NCBI RefSeq assembly: GCF_002114285.1
Contig: NZ_NEDJ01000033.1
Span: forward strand, 1-35,602
Length of the DNA stretch: 35,602 bases
Source of the DNA: Halorubrum ezzemoulense DSM 17463
GTDB taxonomy: Archaea > Halobacteriota > Halobacteria > Halobacteriales > Haloferacaceae
Direction: 5' to 3'
The notes under the pieces are model-generated. The model did no database searches. It worked only from the letters and a program-made list of their open reading frames with translations, and had not been told where the DNA came from. A program made the translations under genes and the position numbers. Below, one piece after another: positions 1-7,801 of the stretch (positions are counted from its first letter, which is position 1; each line of letters starts with the position of its first letter).

Positions 1-97
1 GCTCGTGGTACCGGCCGAACTGGGCCGGGAAGCGGGCGTACAGCTGGTCGAGCAGCTGGCGCTTCCCGCCGGCCCACTTCAGGATCGGCTCGGCCAT
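1..97 (-). CDS. Dam-type (D12 class) DNA adenine N6-methyltransferase, N-terminal fragment
   Basis: Only the first 32 codons lie in the window and the rest runs off its left edge. The start reads [16 protein letters not shown]. This is the hallmark opening of D12-class (Dam/DpnM-like) adenine methyltransferases, in which the KWAGGK segment is the SAM-binding FxGxG-type motif I. The enzyme would transfer a methyl group from SAM to adenine N6 in DNA. The ATG at 97 is the natural start because the motif normally sits within the first 10-15 residues. Whether it is a solitary regulator, part of a restriction-modification system or phage-derived cannot be judged without the neighbouring sequence. 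Family call good; partner and target sequence unknown. Confidence 0.85.
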   Translation of the reverse strand, partial: MAEPILKWAGGKRQLLDQLYARFPAQFGRYHE

Positions 98-243
98 CGC
101 TGTCGGGTGTCGCCCGCGCCCGGGGATAAACGTCTCGGGCCGCGTCCGCGGCAGTCGCTCTCGGGCCGCCACGCGCGCTCGACCGTCCCGCCGGAGCCGC
201 CGACAGAGCGGTCAGCCGTCGGAGCGATCGGTCGGCGGAGCGG

Positions 244-543
244 TCAGTCGTCGGAGGGCTCGCCGTCCGGCATCGGGAGGTCGTCGACGTGAGCCGCGGC
301 CTCCTCGAAGTTCGGGCCGGGTTCGATGGTCCCGGCCTCGCGGTCCCACTCGATGTAGCCGGCCGCCTCCAGCGCCGGGAGGTGCGTCTCGCGGAGTTCG
401 GCGGCGATCTCTTCGGCCCGCCCGCGCACGCGGAGGTCCGCGACGGTCTCGACGGCCTCGTCTGCGAGACCGGCGACCACGCGCCTGCGCTCCGGCGCCG
501 CGACGACGACCGTCGGATCGGTGGTGGGTGTGTCGAGTGTCAT
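244..543 (-). CDS. Small haloarchaeal winged-helix protein (DUF7344-like)
   Basis: This 99-residue acidic protein contains one predicted winged helix at about residues 18-75. A helical start (RRRVVAGLADEAVETVADL) is followed by a recognition region (LRETHLPALEAAGYIEWDRE) and a wing leading to GTIEPGPNFEE. The pattern matches the small halobacterial DUF7344-type putative regulators. It lacks an effector domain and is probably a DNA-binding protein. The start is the ATG at 543. An A/T-rich box on the minus strand (about 579-588, CTTTTATTCC) lies some 40 nt upstream, so a short leader is likely. The regulated target is unknown. The neighbours (methylase and small membrane protein) give no firm hint. 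Confidence 0.7.
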   Translation of the reverse strand: MTLDTPTTDPTVVVAAPERRRVVAGLADEAVETVADLRVRGRAEEIAAELRETHLPALEAAGYIEWDREAGTIEPGPNFEEAAAHVDDLPMPDGEPSDD

Positions 544-876
544 CGTGTCTGTCCGTATCTACGGAAGTCGGTGGAGCGGAATAAAAGCACCGCCGACCCG
601 TCGCACCACCGGAATCGCCGCCGGGGGGACGAGCCGCCCGCCGCCGAGACCGCGACCGCCGTCCGTCTCTGTCGAGGCCCCGGCGACCGGAGTCGTCGAC
701 GCGGACGACGGGACTCCTCACAGAAATATGAGAAGTGTACCAACGAGTAGCATGGTACGACTTACACCGCATTAACGACCGTTTCAGTTGATTTACGGAT
801 ATGTGACATGGTACCGTTTCTCAAAACCTATTTGGAAAGTGAAAGTTTTTAGTCGCCCGAGCGTGTACAGTGAGAT
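544..876. other. 333-bp intergenic region with divergent promoters and inverted-repeat cluster
   Basis: I see no credible gene here. The left part holds the TATA-like box of the leftward winged-helix gene. From about 720 the sequence becomes AT-rich, unlike the surrounding coding DNA. It carries an imperfect inverted repeat (729-742 and 809-823) and a CATGGTAC direct repeat (751-758 and 807-814). A TATA-like box at 846-852 sits about 27 nt before the ATG at 877. Confidence 0.5.
729..823. promoter_or_regulatory. Inverted-repeat cluster upstream of 877, possible operator
   Basis: The left arm TGAGAAGTGTACCA (729-742) mirrors TGGTACCGTTTCTCA (809-823), sharing TGAGAA and TACCA with a one-base length difference. 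A further CATGGTAC copy lies between them at 751-758. Three related half-sites in AT-rich DNA just before a small membrane-protein gene suggest binding of a dimeric regulator. The neighbouring winged-helix protein is a candidate, by position only. Confidence 0.35.
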
Positions 877-1164
877 ATGTATCAAGGTTACATCACGCCG
901 GCCGAGGAACACCGACCGATCGGCTCGGGCTCGCCGCCGGGCAGCCGCTCGCCGCTGGGGACGCTCGCGTTCCTCGCGCTCGTCGTCGCACCGTTCGTCG
1001 CGTTTTCCTACCCCGTCGCGACCGTCGCGGTCCTGACCGGCACCGTCGCGCTCGCCGTCCTCTCGCGGTCCGTCCTGCGGACCCTGCGCCGGCGCAGCGG
1101 TCGGGTCCAGACGTTCACGCTCCCCGGGCTGGGGACCGTCGAGTACCGCATCACGACGAACTGA
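877..1164 (+). CDS. Small membrane protein, unknown function
   Basis: This 95-residue protein has a polar N-terminus (about 1-26, Gly/Ser/Pro-rich) and two hydrophobic spans at about 28-45 and 46-64. A basic patch RTLRRRSGR and a short C-terminal segment ending in EYRITTN follow. The basic patch after the second span fits an in-facing loop by the positive-inside rule. The start is the ATG at 877, about 27 nt after a TATA-like run (846-852), consistent with a leaderless transcript. I do not recognise the family. Codon use is typically haloarchaeal (GC at third positions), which supports it as a real gene. Confidence 0.6.
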   Translation: MYQGYITPAEEHRPIGSGSPPGSRSPLGTLAFLALVVAPFVAFSYPVATVAVLTGTVALAVLSRSVLRTLRRRSGRVQTFTLPGLGTVEYRITTN

Positions 1165-1256
1165 CGCCGCCGCTCGGCGCGCCGTCGAACCGCTTCACAA
1201 CCCGACCACTTCTCCGGTGACAGCGCCTCGGACCGGCCGACGCCGTCTCCGCCCTC

Positions 1257-2300
1257 TCAGATCCGATACGCGACGCGCTCGCCGACGTCGAGCCCGTTCG
1301 CGATTGCGGCGTGGAGCCGTCCCTCGCCCGCGACCCAGTCGCCGAGCAGGTACAGCCCCGCGTCGCGGGCCGAGTCGACGGGGCCGCCGTCAACGCCCGC
1401 CTCGGGGAGCGCATAGCGCCACCCCTGGTGGTCCGTCCACGCGGGGTCGGCCAGCCGGTCGTCGCCGATGATGTCGGCGGCGTGGTCGGCGAGCGCGGCG
1501 ACGTTCCCCGCGGGGTCGTCTTCGTAGTGCTCGGTCGACCACGCGCCGTTCGCCTGGACGACGAGCAGCGTCTCGCCGTCCGGGACGTGCCCGGCCTTAC
1601 ACTCTTCGCGCGAGATCCACCCGACCGCGTGCTCCTTGTCGGTGTTCACGAGCGCGTAGTAGGGCACGTCGAGCTCGAACGGGTAGCGCAACACCGCGGT
1701 CCAGACGCTGCCGTACTCGACCCCGCCGACAGCGTCGACCAGCGTCTCGCGGAGCGGGTCGTCCCACTCGGCCGTCCGGAGCAGCTCCGCGGTCTGGGGG
1801 GCCGGCGGATTCATGAGGAGGCGGTCGAACGGCCCGTGCGTCTCGCCGTCCGCGTCGTCGAGTTCCCACGCGTCCTCGGCGCTCGTCCGTCGAACCGTCT
1901 CGACCCGGGTGCGCCGGTGGACCGTGGCGTCCGTGCGGCCGAACAGCCGCTTCGCGATCTGTGTAAGCCCCTGCCGGTAGCTCCACTTGTGCTCGTCGGC
2001 GTCGCGGCCCGGGGACACCGCCCCGTCGACGTCGAAGGTGTACACCGGCTCCGTCACCTCGACGAGCCCCTCGTCGTCGAGCGTCTCGGTGATCAGCTCG
2101 ACGACGCGGTCGTCGTCGCTCTTCAGGTAGTTCGCCCCGTAGTCGTACGTGAGGTCGTCGTGGCGGCGGGTCGCCGCGCGCCCACAGAGGCCGCCCGACT
2201 TCTCCAGCACGGTCACGTCCGCCTCCGGCACGGTCCGGTCGATGACGAACGCCGCCGCGGCCGCCCCCGCGCCCGCGCCGACGATGCCTACGTCTGTCAC
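1257..2300 (-). CDS. FAD-dependent amine oxidase/renalase-like oxidoreductase
   Basis: The protein opens with the Rossmann dinucleotide motif VGIVGAGAGAAAAAF. A second FAD contact region follows at EKSGGLCGRAATRR, then a YDYGANYLKS segment. Near the C-terminus, YLLGDWVAGEGRLHAAIANG matches the third conserved FAD region of the NAD(P)-binding amine-oxidase/renalase group (COG3380-like). It would be a soluble flavoprotein, substrate unknown. I chose the GTG at 2300 (MTDVGIVGAG) because the Rossmann strand normally begins within a few residues of the start. A GTG at 2324 would add eight unconserved residues. It is followed by an unrelated stress-protein gene on the same strand, 66 bp upstream. 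Confidence 0.8.
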   Translation of the reverse strand: MTDVGIVGAGAGAAAAAFVIDRTVPEADVTVLEKSGGLCGRAATRRHDDLTYDYGANYLKSDDDRVVELITETLDDEGLVEVTEPVYTFDVDGAVSPGRDADEHKWSYRQGLTQIAKRLFGRTDATVHRRTRVETVRRTSAEDAWELDDADGETHGPFDRLLMNPPAPQTAELLRTAEWDDPLRETLVDAVGGVEYGSVWTAVLRYPFELDVPYYALVNTDKEHAVGWISREECKAGHVPDGETLLVVQANGAWSTEHYEDDPAGNVAALADHAADIIGDDRLADPAWTDHQGWRYALPEAGVDGGPVDSARDAGLYLLGDWVAGEGRLHAAIANGLDVGERVAYRI

Positions 2301-2366
2301 ACCGATCGTTAGGGCCGGGCCCACTTAACCGGTCGCGTGCGGCGCCTCCGATGGCGCGAGACGGGC

Positions 2367-2864
2367 TCAGCCGTCGTCCGGTCCGACGACCATGACCGGG
2401 ACGTCGGCGCCGCGCCGGACGCGGGCCGGGACCGGGTCGGGACGGAGGAGCCGGTCGAGCCCGGTCCGGCGCGCGGAGCCGACAACCACGAGGTCGGCGT
2501 CGTGCGCGGCGGCGAAGTCGACCGCCTCCCGGTGGGTGGTCCCGTAGCGGAACCACTTCTCGACGTCGACGCCGACCGCGGCGCCCGCGTCCTCGGCGGC
2601 CTCGACGAGCTCCTCGCCGGTCCGCTCGCGGCGCTCGACGACCACGTCCCACGCCTCTGCCGTGTCGACGACGTACAGCGCGTCGACGACCGCTCCGTGC
2701 GTCGCCGCGAGGTCGACGGCCGTCGACACCGCCGCCCGTCCGGCCGGATCGTCGGTCGCGACGACCAGCACGCGCTCGAAGCGTCCCGTCGCTGCGGCGT
2801 CGGCCTCCGGAGACACGGCCGCGGTCTCGCCCGTCGCGTCGGTGGCGTCGATATCGGTGGACAT
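2367..2864 (-). CDS. Universal stress protein (UspA family)
   Basis: This 165-residue single Usp domain follows a 30-residue acidic N-terminal tail. The first strand is RVLVVATDDP, and the domain ends with DLVVVGSARR and VPVMVVGP. The usual ATP-binding pattern G-2X-G-9X-G(S/T) is not intact after VVVGS (the sequence runs SARRTGLDRLLRPDP), so nucleotide binding is doubtful and it may belong to the non-ATP-binding group. The start is the ATG at 2864. A longer upstream reading frame exists but runs through AT-rich promoter-like DNA and lacks family similarity. It is one of three Usp genes scattered in the window and not in an evident operon. Confidence 0.85.
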   Translation of the reverse strand: MSTDIDATDATGETAAVSPEADAAATGRFERVLVVATDDPAGRAAVSTAVDLAATHGAVVDALYVVDTAEAWDVVVERRERTGEELVEAAEDAGAAVGVDVEKWFRYGTTHREAVDFAAAHDADLVVVGSARRTGLDRLLRPDPVPARVRRGADVPVMVVGPDDG

Positions 2865-3112
2865 GAATTGCGAAAAAGGTCGGATAGCTACCGGCCTGTT
2901 GTTCGGATTTGGATAAGATCTGGCTGTTCTTAACATTTTTCGACAGGATAAACGATTATCATAATTTATTAGTCGGGCGGCCGCGGACCGACCCCAACGA
3001 CGCGTTTTAGTCGGCGAGCGCGGTGGGTGGAAACGAGACGGCCGCAGCGGGTCGGCGGGGAGTCGACGGGGAGTCGGCAGCGCGCCGCGGTCCGACGAGG
3101 GACGGAGACCAC

Positions 3113-3157
3113 ATGACACAGACCGACAGCACGCGGACGACGGACGACGATGGCTGA
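3113..3157 (+). CDS. Possible 14-codon upstream ORF overlapping the MFS gene start
   Basis: An ATG at 3113, preceded closely by a GGAG Shine-Dalgarno-like run (about 3102-3105), opens a short frame MTQTDSTRTTDDDG. Its stop lies at 3155-3157, just past the out-of-frame ATG of the transporter at 3150. It could be a leader peptide or chance. There is no similarity support. Confidence 0.2.
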   Translation: MTQTDSTRTTDDDG

Positions 3158-4484
3158 GGACGAGTCGGCGGAGGCGGCCGCCGAGGAGGGGGCGGCGGGC
3201 GGCGTCGACTACGCCGCGCGCGCGGCCGACATTCTCGGGTTCTCGCGATGGTGGCAGATCGCCGCGGCGGCCGGGATGATGGCGGCGGTGAGCCCGTACC
3301 AGTACGTCTGGTCGTCGATCGAGCAGCCGCTCGCGAACAGCCTCGACATCGCGCTGCCGGCGCTGGGCGCGGTGTTCTCGTTTTACGTGGTGTTCCAGTC
3401 GCTCTCGCAGTTCCCCGCGGGCAAGTGGCGAGACAGCCGCGGCCCGGGGACGCTCACGTTCCTCGCGGCGATCCTCGCCGGCGGCGGGTACATCGGACTG
3501 GCGTACGCGACGAGCCTCTGGCAGCTGTACCTCCTGTACTCGCTCGGCGCGGTCGGCGTCGGCATCGTGTACACCGTCGCGGTCAACACCGCGGTCAAGT
3601 GGTTCCCCGACCGCACGGGGCTGACGACCGGCGTCGGGACGATGGCGTTCGCGGCCGGAAGCGCCCTCGTCGTCCCGTACGTCCGGGCGAACGCGACCGT
3701 GGCGGGGTACGGCGACGTGCTCCGCAACATCGGGATCGGAATCTTACTCGTGACGCTCGTCGGGTCGTTCCTCCTCCGTGACCCGCCGAAAGACTGGCTG
3801 GACCGGACGGACGACGCCGACGGCGGGGACGGCGACGAGGGGCTCGCGGCGTCGATCCGCGGCCGCGACTACTCGACGCGCGAGATGCTCTCGACGTGGC
3901 AGTTCTGGCTGCTGTACGCGATGTTCATCGCGACGGCGAGCGCGGACCTCCTCGTGATCGCCAACGTGGTCCGGTTCGCGGAGAACTTCGGGCTCGCGGC
4001 GCTGATCGCGACGCTCTCCGCGACGCTCCTCCCCATCGCCGCCGGGGTGTCGCGGCTGATCCTCGGCGAGGCGACCGACCGGTTCAGCCGCAAGCGCGTG
4101 ATGGCGGGCTCGTTCCTCCTCGCCGGGCTGTTCCGGGTCGGGCTGGTGGCCGCCGGCGAGGCCGGTAACGGCGCGGTCTTCGTCGCGTTCGTCCTCGGCG
4201 CGATGTTCTTCTCCTCGCCACTGTACGTCTACTTCCCGTCCCTGCTGGCCGACTACTACGGCTCGGCCAACTCCTCCGGCAACTACGCGGTCCTGTACAC
4301 CGCGAAGGTCGGCGGCGGCGTCTTCTCCGGCACCGTCGCCGGCTACCTCGTCGCGACGCTCGGCTGGACACCGACGTTCGCCCTCGGCGGCGCGCTCGCG
4401 GTCGCCGCGGGACTGGCGGTGTTCGTCCTCCGGCCGCCGAGCGGCTCGGGGCTGGAAGCGGCCGAGTCGGCGGCGGCGGACTGA
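3150..4484 (+). CDS. MFS transporter, OFA (oxalate/formate antiporter-like) family
   Basis: This 444-residue protein has a short acidic cytoplasmic N-terminus, then about 12 hydrophobic spans. The first begins at WWQIAAAAGMMAAVSPYQYVW, and a polar central loop (about 215-250, DDADGGDGDEG) divides two six-helix halves. The features are those of the OFA branch of the major facilitator superfamily: YQYVWSSIEQPL in helix 1, AVKWFPDRTGLTTGVGTMAFAAGSA in helix 5, and the STWQFWLLYAMF opening of the second half. Substrates of this branch include small monocarboxylates and oxalate, but specificity cannot be read here. The ATG at 3150 is the only good start near helix 1. It is divergent from the Usp gene, with a 285-bp AT-containing gap between. 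Confidence 0.85.
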   Translation: MAEDESAEAAAEEGAAGGVDYAARAADILGFSRWWQIAAAAGMMAAVSPYQYVWSSIEQPLANSLDIALPALGAVFSFYVVFQSLSQFPAGKWRDSRGPGTLTFLAAILAGGGYIGLAYATSLWQLYLLYSLGAVGVGIVYTVAVNTAVKWFPDRTGLTTGVGTMAFAAGSALVVPYVRANATVAGYGDVLRNIGIGILLVTLVGSFLLRDPPKDWLDRTDDADGGDGDEGLAASIRGRDYSTREMLSTWQFWLLYAMFIATASADLLVIANVVRFAENFGLAALIATLSATLLPIAAGVSRLILGEATDRFSRKRVMAGSFLLAGLFRVGLVAAGEAGNGAVFVAFVLGAMFFSSPLYVYFPSLLADYYGSANSSGNYAVLYTAKVGGGVFSGTVAGYLVATLGWTPTFALGGALAVAAGLAVFVLRPPSGSGLEAAESAAAD

Positions 4485-4523
4485 CCGGGGCCGCCGTCGG
4501 TCCCGGCTCCTGTTCCGGGCCGG

Positions 4524-4937
4524 CTACGCTCCCGTCCGCGCCGCGCGACGGACCCCGAGTGACCAGAGCCCGACCGCGACACCCCCGGCCGCGAGCGCCG
4601 CGTTGACGCCGGCCGGTTCGAGGCCGAAGGGCGTGAACGCGGGCGCCACGGCGGCGTGGAGCAGGAACCCGACGCCGAACGCGGCGGCGGTTCGACGCGG
4701 CCCCCACGCCCGCGAGTCGGGCCGTCGCTCCGTCGCGGCGGAGACGCGGTCGCCGGAGGCGACGACGAGGTGGCCGACGGCGAACACGACCCCGAGGGCG
4801 ACCGAGCCGGCGAGGTCGACGGGGACGCTCGTCGCGAAGGCGCGGTACCAGTAGACGTGCGCGAGGCGTGCGGCCGCGCCGAGCGCCAGCGCGAGTCCGA
4901 TGTCGACGACGGCGGCCGCGGCGCGGCGGGGGGTCAC
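4524..4937 (-). CDS. Small membrane protein coupled to the methyltransferase gene
   Basis: This 137-residue protein has about four hydrophobic spans: AAAAVVDIGLALALGAAARL, VPVDLAGSVALGVVFAVGHL, AAAFGVGFLLHAAVAPAF and NAALAAGGVAVGLWSLGV. The GTG start at 4937 overlaps the TGA stop of the upstream methyltransferase (GTGA, 4934-4937), so the two are almost certainly co-transcribed and translationally coupled. I do not recognise the family. Pairing of a soluble SAM enzyme with a small integral membrane protein could mean a lipid or quinone substrate, but this is inference only. It ends convergently with the MFS gene, only 39 bp apart. Confidence 0.65.
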   Translation of the reverse strand: MTPRRAAAAVVDIGLALALGAAARLAHVYWYRAFATSVPVDLAGSVALGVVFAVGHLVVASGDRVSAATERRPDSRAWGPRRTAAAFGVGFLLHAAVAPAFTPFGLEPAGVNAALAAGGVAVGLWSLGVRRAARTGA

Positions 4938-5542
4938 GGGAGCGTTCCGACCACGGCGTAGAAGGGGTCCTGACCCGGGCGCTCCGCGATCCGGTCCGTC
5001 ACGTCGAAGCCGCCGGCGTCGAGGTACCGCTCGACGAGGTCGGCGCGCTCGTCCATCGAGGCGGCCCGCCACGCGCGGACGGCCTTCGTCGGGAACATCC
5101 GGTTCGAGAAGCTGACGACTATCGTTCCGCCGGGCGCGAGGACCCGGGCGAACTCCTCGAACACGGGGCCGGGGTACTGGAGGTACTGGACCGACAGCGC
5201 ACAGCAGACGGCGTCGAACGCGTCGTCGGCGAACGGGAGCGACTGATCTTGGTTGAAGTTGCGCACGACGAACTCGTCGAGCCGGTCGTTCTCGGCCAGC
5301 TCGGCGTCGTTGAGCCCGTGACCGACCACGCGCTGGTAGTCGGTGTCGGGCAGGTGCGAGACCCAACTGCTCATCGCGTCGAGGACGCGGTCGCCGGGAT
5401 CGGTCACGGACGCGTACAGCGCGGTCAGCCGGTCGAGGAACGCGTCGTCGGCGTGGGTGACGAACCGCGGGTCGGCGTAGAACGTCCCGTCGGGGCGGTC
5501 GTCCCGCTTGCGCCGGTCGCGGTCCGAGAGGACGGTCGTCAC
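4934..5542 (-). CDS. Class I SAM-dependent methyltransferase (type 11-like)
   Basis: This 202-residue protein carries the methyltransferase-11 layout: motif I strand RVLDAMSSWVSHLP (about 52-65), VVGHGLNDAEL (motif II region), DQSLPFADDAFDAVCCALSVQYL (motif III/IV, the most diagnostic part), and EFARVLAPGGTIVVSFSNR (motif V-VI). The glycine-rich loop of motif I (usually DxGxGxG) is replaced by DAMSSWVSHLP. This SSWVSH variant occurs in a subgroup of this superfamily as I recall it, so the enzyme may still be active. The start is the GTG at 5542 (TTVLSDRDRRK). The substrate is unknown. It overlaps the downstream membrane-protein gene by GTGA and is divergent from pirin. Confidence 0.8.
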   Translation of the reverse strand: MTTVLSDRDRRKRDDRPDGTFYADPRFVTHADDAFLDRLTALYASVTDPGDRVLDAMSSWVSHLPDTDYQRVVGHGLNDAELAENDRLDEFVVRNFNQDQSLPFADDAFDAVCCALSVQYLQYPGPVFEEFARVLAPGGTIVVSFSNRMFPTKAVRAWRAASMDERADLVERYLDAGGFDVTDRIAERPGQDPFYAVVGTLP

Positions 5543-5626
5543 GATATCGGATCGAGGGGTCCGGGGAGTAAGAGGGCGTCGCCCCCACCGGACGGCTTTT
5601 GCTCGACGGGACTTTACGGGCTGGTA

Positions 5627-6391
5627 ATGGATTCCGCCGCCGCGGCCGACCGCGACCTCTTCCCCGCGCCTCGCTCCGAGGTCTTTCGAGATCAGGGCAA
5701 GTTCCGCACGCGATTCAACTTCCCCGGGCGGAACCTCCCGGACCACGACGACCACGGGTACGGCCCGCTCTCGACGGTCGTCGAGTCGTTCATGGACCCC
5801 GGCACGCTGATCCGGATGCACCAGCACCGCGACGAGGAGATCGTCTCGTGGGTGCCCGCGGGGGTGATGCGCCACGACGACCGCGAGGGGAACGAACTCG
5901 TCACCGACGCGGAGCACCTCCTCGTGATGAACGCCGGATCGGGCTTCTGGCACGCCGAGGAGACGCTCGCGAACGACCCGCCGCTCCGGATGCTCCAGAT
6001 ATTCGTTCGCCCGCACGACCTCGGTCTGGAGCCCGGGATCCAGCACGGCCCGCTCCCGGACCCCGAACCGGACGAGTGGCGTCGCGTGTTCGCGCCCGCG
6101 GGGTCGGACCACCAGTTCACCGTGCGCAACGCGGTCGACTGCCACGACGTTCGGCTCGACGCCGGCGCGGGCGCGACGCTCCCCGACGTCGAGGGGCGGG
6201 ACGCCTACGTGTACGTCTTCGAGGGGTCGGCCGAGGTCGGCGACGCCGCGCTCTCGGAGACGGAGAGCGCCCTGTGGACCGGCGAGGGCGCCCCGCCGAC
6301 CGTGACCGCGGGCGACGAGGGCGCGACCGTCGTGGCGTTCCTCGTCGACCCCGACGCGCCGGTGACGCGGCAGGGGACGATCGGGCGGTAG
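5627..6391 (+). CDS. Pirin family bicupin protein
   Basis: This 254-residue protein has the two-cupin architecture of pirins. The N-terminal domain carries the metal-site motif MHQHRDEEIVSWVPAGVMRHDD (two His close together) and GFWHAEET (the later His and Glu), matching the His-His-His-Glu iron site of the family. QIFVRPHDLGLEPGIQH corresponds to the conserved linker region before the C-terminal cupin. Some pirins have quercetinase activity and others act as redox-sensitive cofactors of regulators, so the role here is open. The ATG at 5627 fits a leaderless or very short-leader start. It is divergently transcribed from the methyltransferase across an 84-bp gap. Confidence 0.88.
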   Translation: MDSAAAADRDLFPAPRSEVFRDQGKFRTRFNFPGRNLPDHDDHGYGPLSTVVESFMDPGTLIRMHQHRDEEIVSWVPAGVMRHDDREGNELVTDAEHLLVMNAGSGFWHAEETLANDPPLRMLQIFVRPHDLGLEPGIQHGPLPDPEPDEWRRVFAPAGSDHQFTVRNAVDCHDVRLDAGAGATLPDVEGRDAYVYVFEGSAEVGDAALSETESALWTGEGAPPTVTAGDEGATVVAFLVDPDAPVTRQGTIGR

Positions 6392-6439
6392 CGACGGCGG
6401 CAGGGAAACGGGTTTTACCGGGGGGCGCGACGCCTCCGT

Positions 6440-7801
6440 ATGACCCAGTCGCGGACCGTCGAGCTGGAGGGACACCTCATCGACAGCGGGACGATGCAGC
6501 GCTGCTTCGGCGCGGTGATGGACCTTGGCGGCTCGTTCGACGTCGAGCGGTTCGACGTCGGGAAACACGAGACCGAGGAGTCGTACTGCCGGCTGGCCGT
6601 CTCGGCCGACGACCCCGAGACGCTGCGCGCGATCCTCCACGAGCTCCACCAGAACGGCGCGGTCTTGGAGGACCCGTCCGACGTGGAGCTCGTCCCCGCG
6701 CCCGCGGACAAGGTGGTGCCGCCGAACTTCTACTCGACGACGAACCACCCGACCGAGGTGCTGTACGACGGCGAGTGGATCGACGTGGAGGGGATCGAGA
6801 TGGACTGCGCGCTGGTGGTGGAACCCGAGCCGGCAGCGGACGCCGGCGAGGGAGACCGAGCGGACGCATCGGACGCGGGCAACGACGGGGCGGCGCGCGC
6901 CCGCACCAAGACGCTCAGCACGGTCGAGGCGGGCGACCTCGTCGCGACCGACCAGTCCGGGATCCGGGTGAACCCGCCGGAGCGCCCCCGGAGCGGCGGC
7001 GGCGCGTTCGGCTTCATGCAGGGCGGCGTCTCCGCGGAGCGCCCCTCCGAGTCGACGATCCGTGAGGTCGCCGCGGAGCTCCGCGCCGTCGAGGCGGACG
7101 GCGGGACCGTGATGGTGGTCGCCGGCCCCGCGGTGATCCACTCCGGCGCGGGCGACGCGCTCGCCGACCTCGTCGCCGCGGGCTACGTCGACGCGCTCTC
7201 CGCGGGCAACGGCTTCGCCACCCACGACCTGGAGCGCTCGATCTACGGCACCTCGCTCGGGATGGACGTTGAGACGCTCGAACACCCGCGGAAGGGACAC
7301 AAACACCACATCTGGACCATCTCGGAGATCATCCGCGCCGGCGGGATCGAGGCAGCCGTCGAGGACGGGGTCGTCACGGAGGGGGTGATGTACGAGTGCG
7401 TCGAGAACGGCGTCGACACCGTCCTCGCGGGGTCGATCCGCGACGACGGCCCCCTGCCGGACACGATCACGGACGCGGTCGAGGCGCAGGACGCGATCCG
7501 CGAGCAGGCCCGCGACGCCGACATCGTGCTCATGCTCGCCACGCTGCTCCACTCCGTCGCGGTCGGCAACTGCCTCCCGTCGACGACGAAGACCGTCTGC
7601 GTCGACATCAACCCCGCCACGGTCACCCAGCTGCTCGACCGCGGCTCTGCGCAGGCGGTCGGCATGGTCACCGACATCGGCACGTTCGTCCCGACGCTCG
7701 CGGAGTACGTGCTGGAGGGCGAGGAGGGTGGAGGCGCGGAGACCGGGGGCGACGAGTCGGCGGGCGACGGGAGCGGAGGTTCCGCGGAGGGCGACGCGTG
7801 A
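6440..7801 (+). CDS. TIGR00300 family LOR/SDH-domain protein (archaeal ornithine cyclodeaminase-like)
   Basis: The N-terminal part (about 1-125) is the LOR/SDH conserved domain, with SRTVELEGHLIDSGTMQRCF and KVVPPNFYSTTNHPTEV. After an acidic, low-complexity insertion (about 134-157), the C-terminal part (about 160-430) contains GGGAFGFMQGG, LSAGNGFATHDLE, GTSLGMD and VLMLATLLHSVAVGNCLPSTTK. These are features of the TIGR00300 family, one methanogen member of which has been assigned ornithine cyclodeaminase activity (ornithine to proline plus ammonia). The activity here is inferred from family. The GTG of the following GNAT gene overlaps its stop (GTGA, 7798-7801), marking a two-gene operon. 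The C-terminal tail is Gly/Glu/Asp-rich. Confidence 0.82.
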   Translation: MTQSRTVELEGHLIDSGTMQRCFGAVMDLGGSFDVERFDVGKHETEESYCRLAVSADDPETLRAILHELHQNGAVLEDPSDVELVPAPADKVVPPNFYSTTNHPTEVLYDGEWIDVEGIEMDCALVVEPEPAADAGEGDRADASDAGNDGAARARTKTLSTVEAGDLVATDQSGIRVNPPERPRSGGGAFGFMQGGVSAERPSESTIREVAAELRAVEADGGTVMVVAGPAVIHSGAGDALADLVAAGYVDALSAGNGFATHDLERSIYGTSLGMDVETLEHPRKGHKHHIWTISEIIRAGGIEAAVEDGVVTEGVMYECVENGVDTVLAGSIRDDGPLPDTITDAVEAQDAIREQARDADIVLMLATLLHSVAVGNCLPSTTKTVCVDINPATVTQLLDRGSAQAVGMVTDIGTFVPTLAEYVLEGEEGGGAETGGDESAGDGSGGSAEGDA

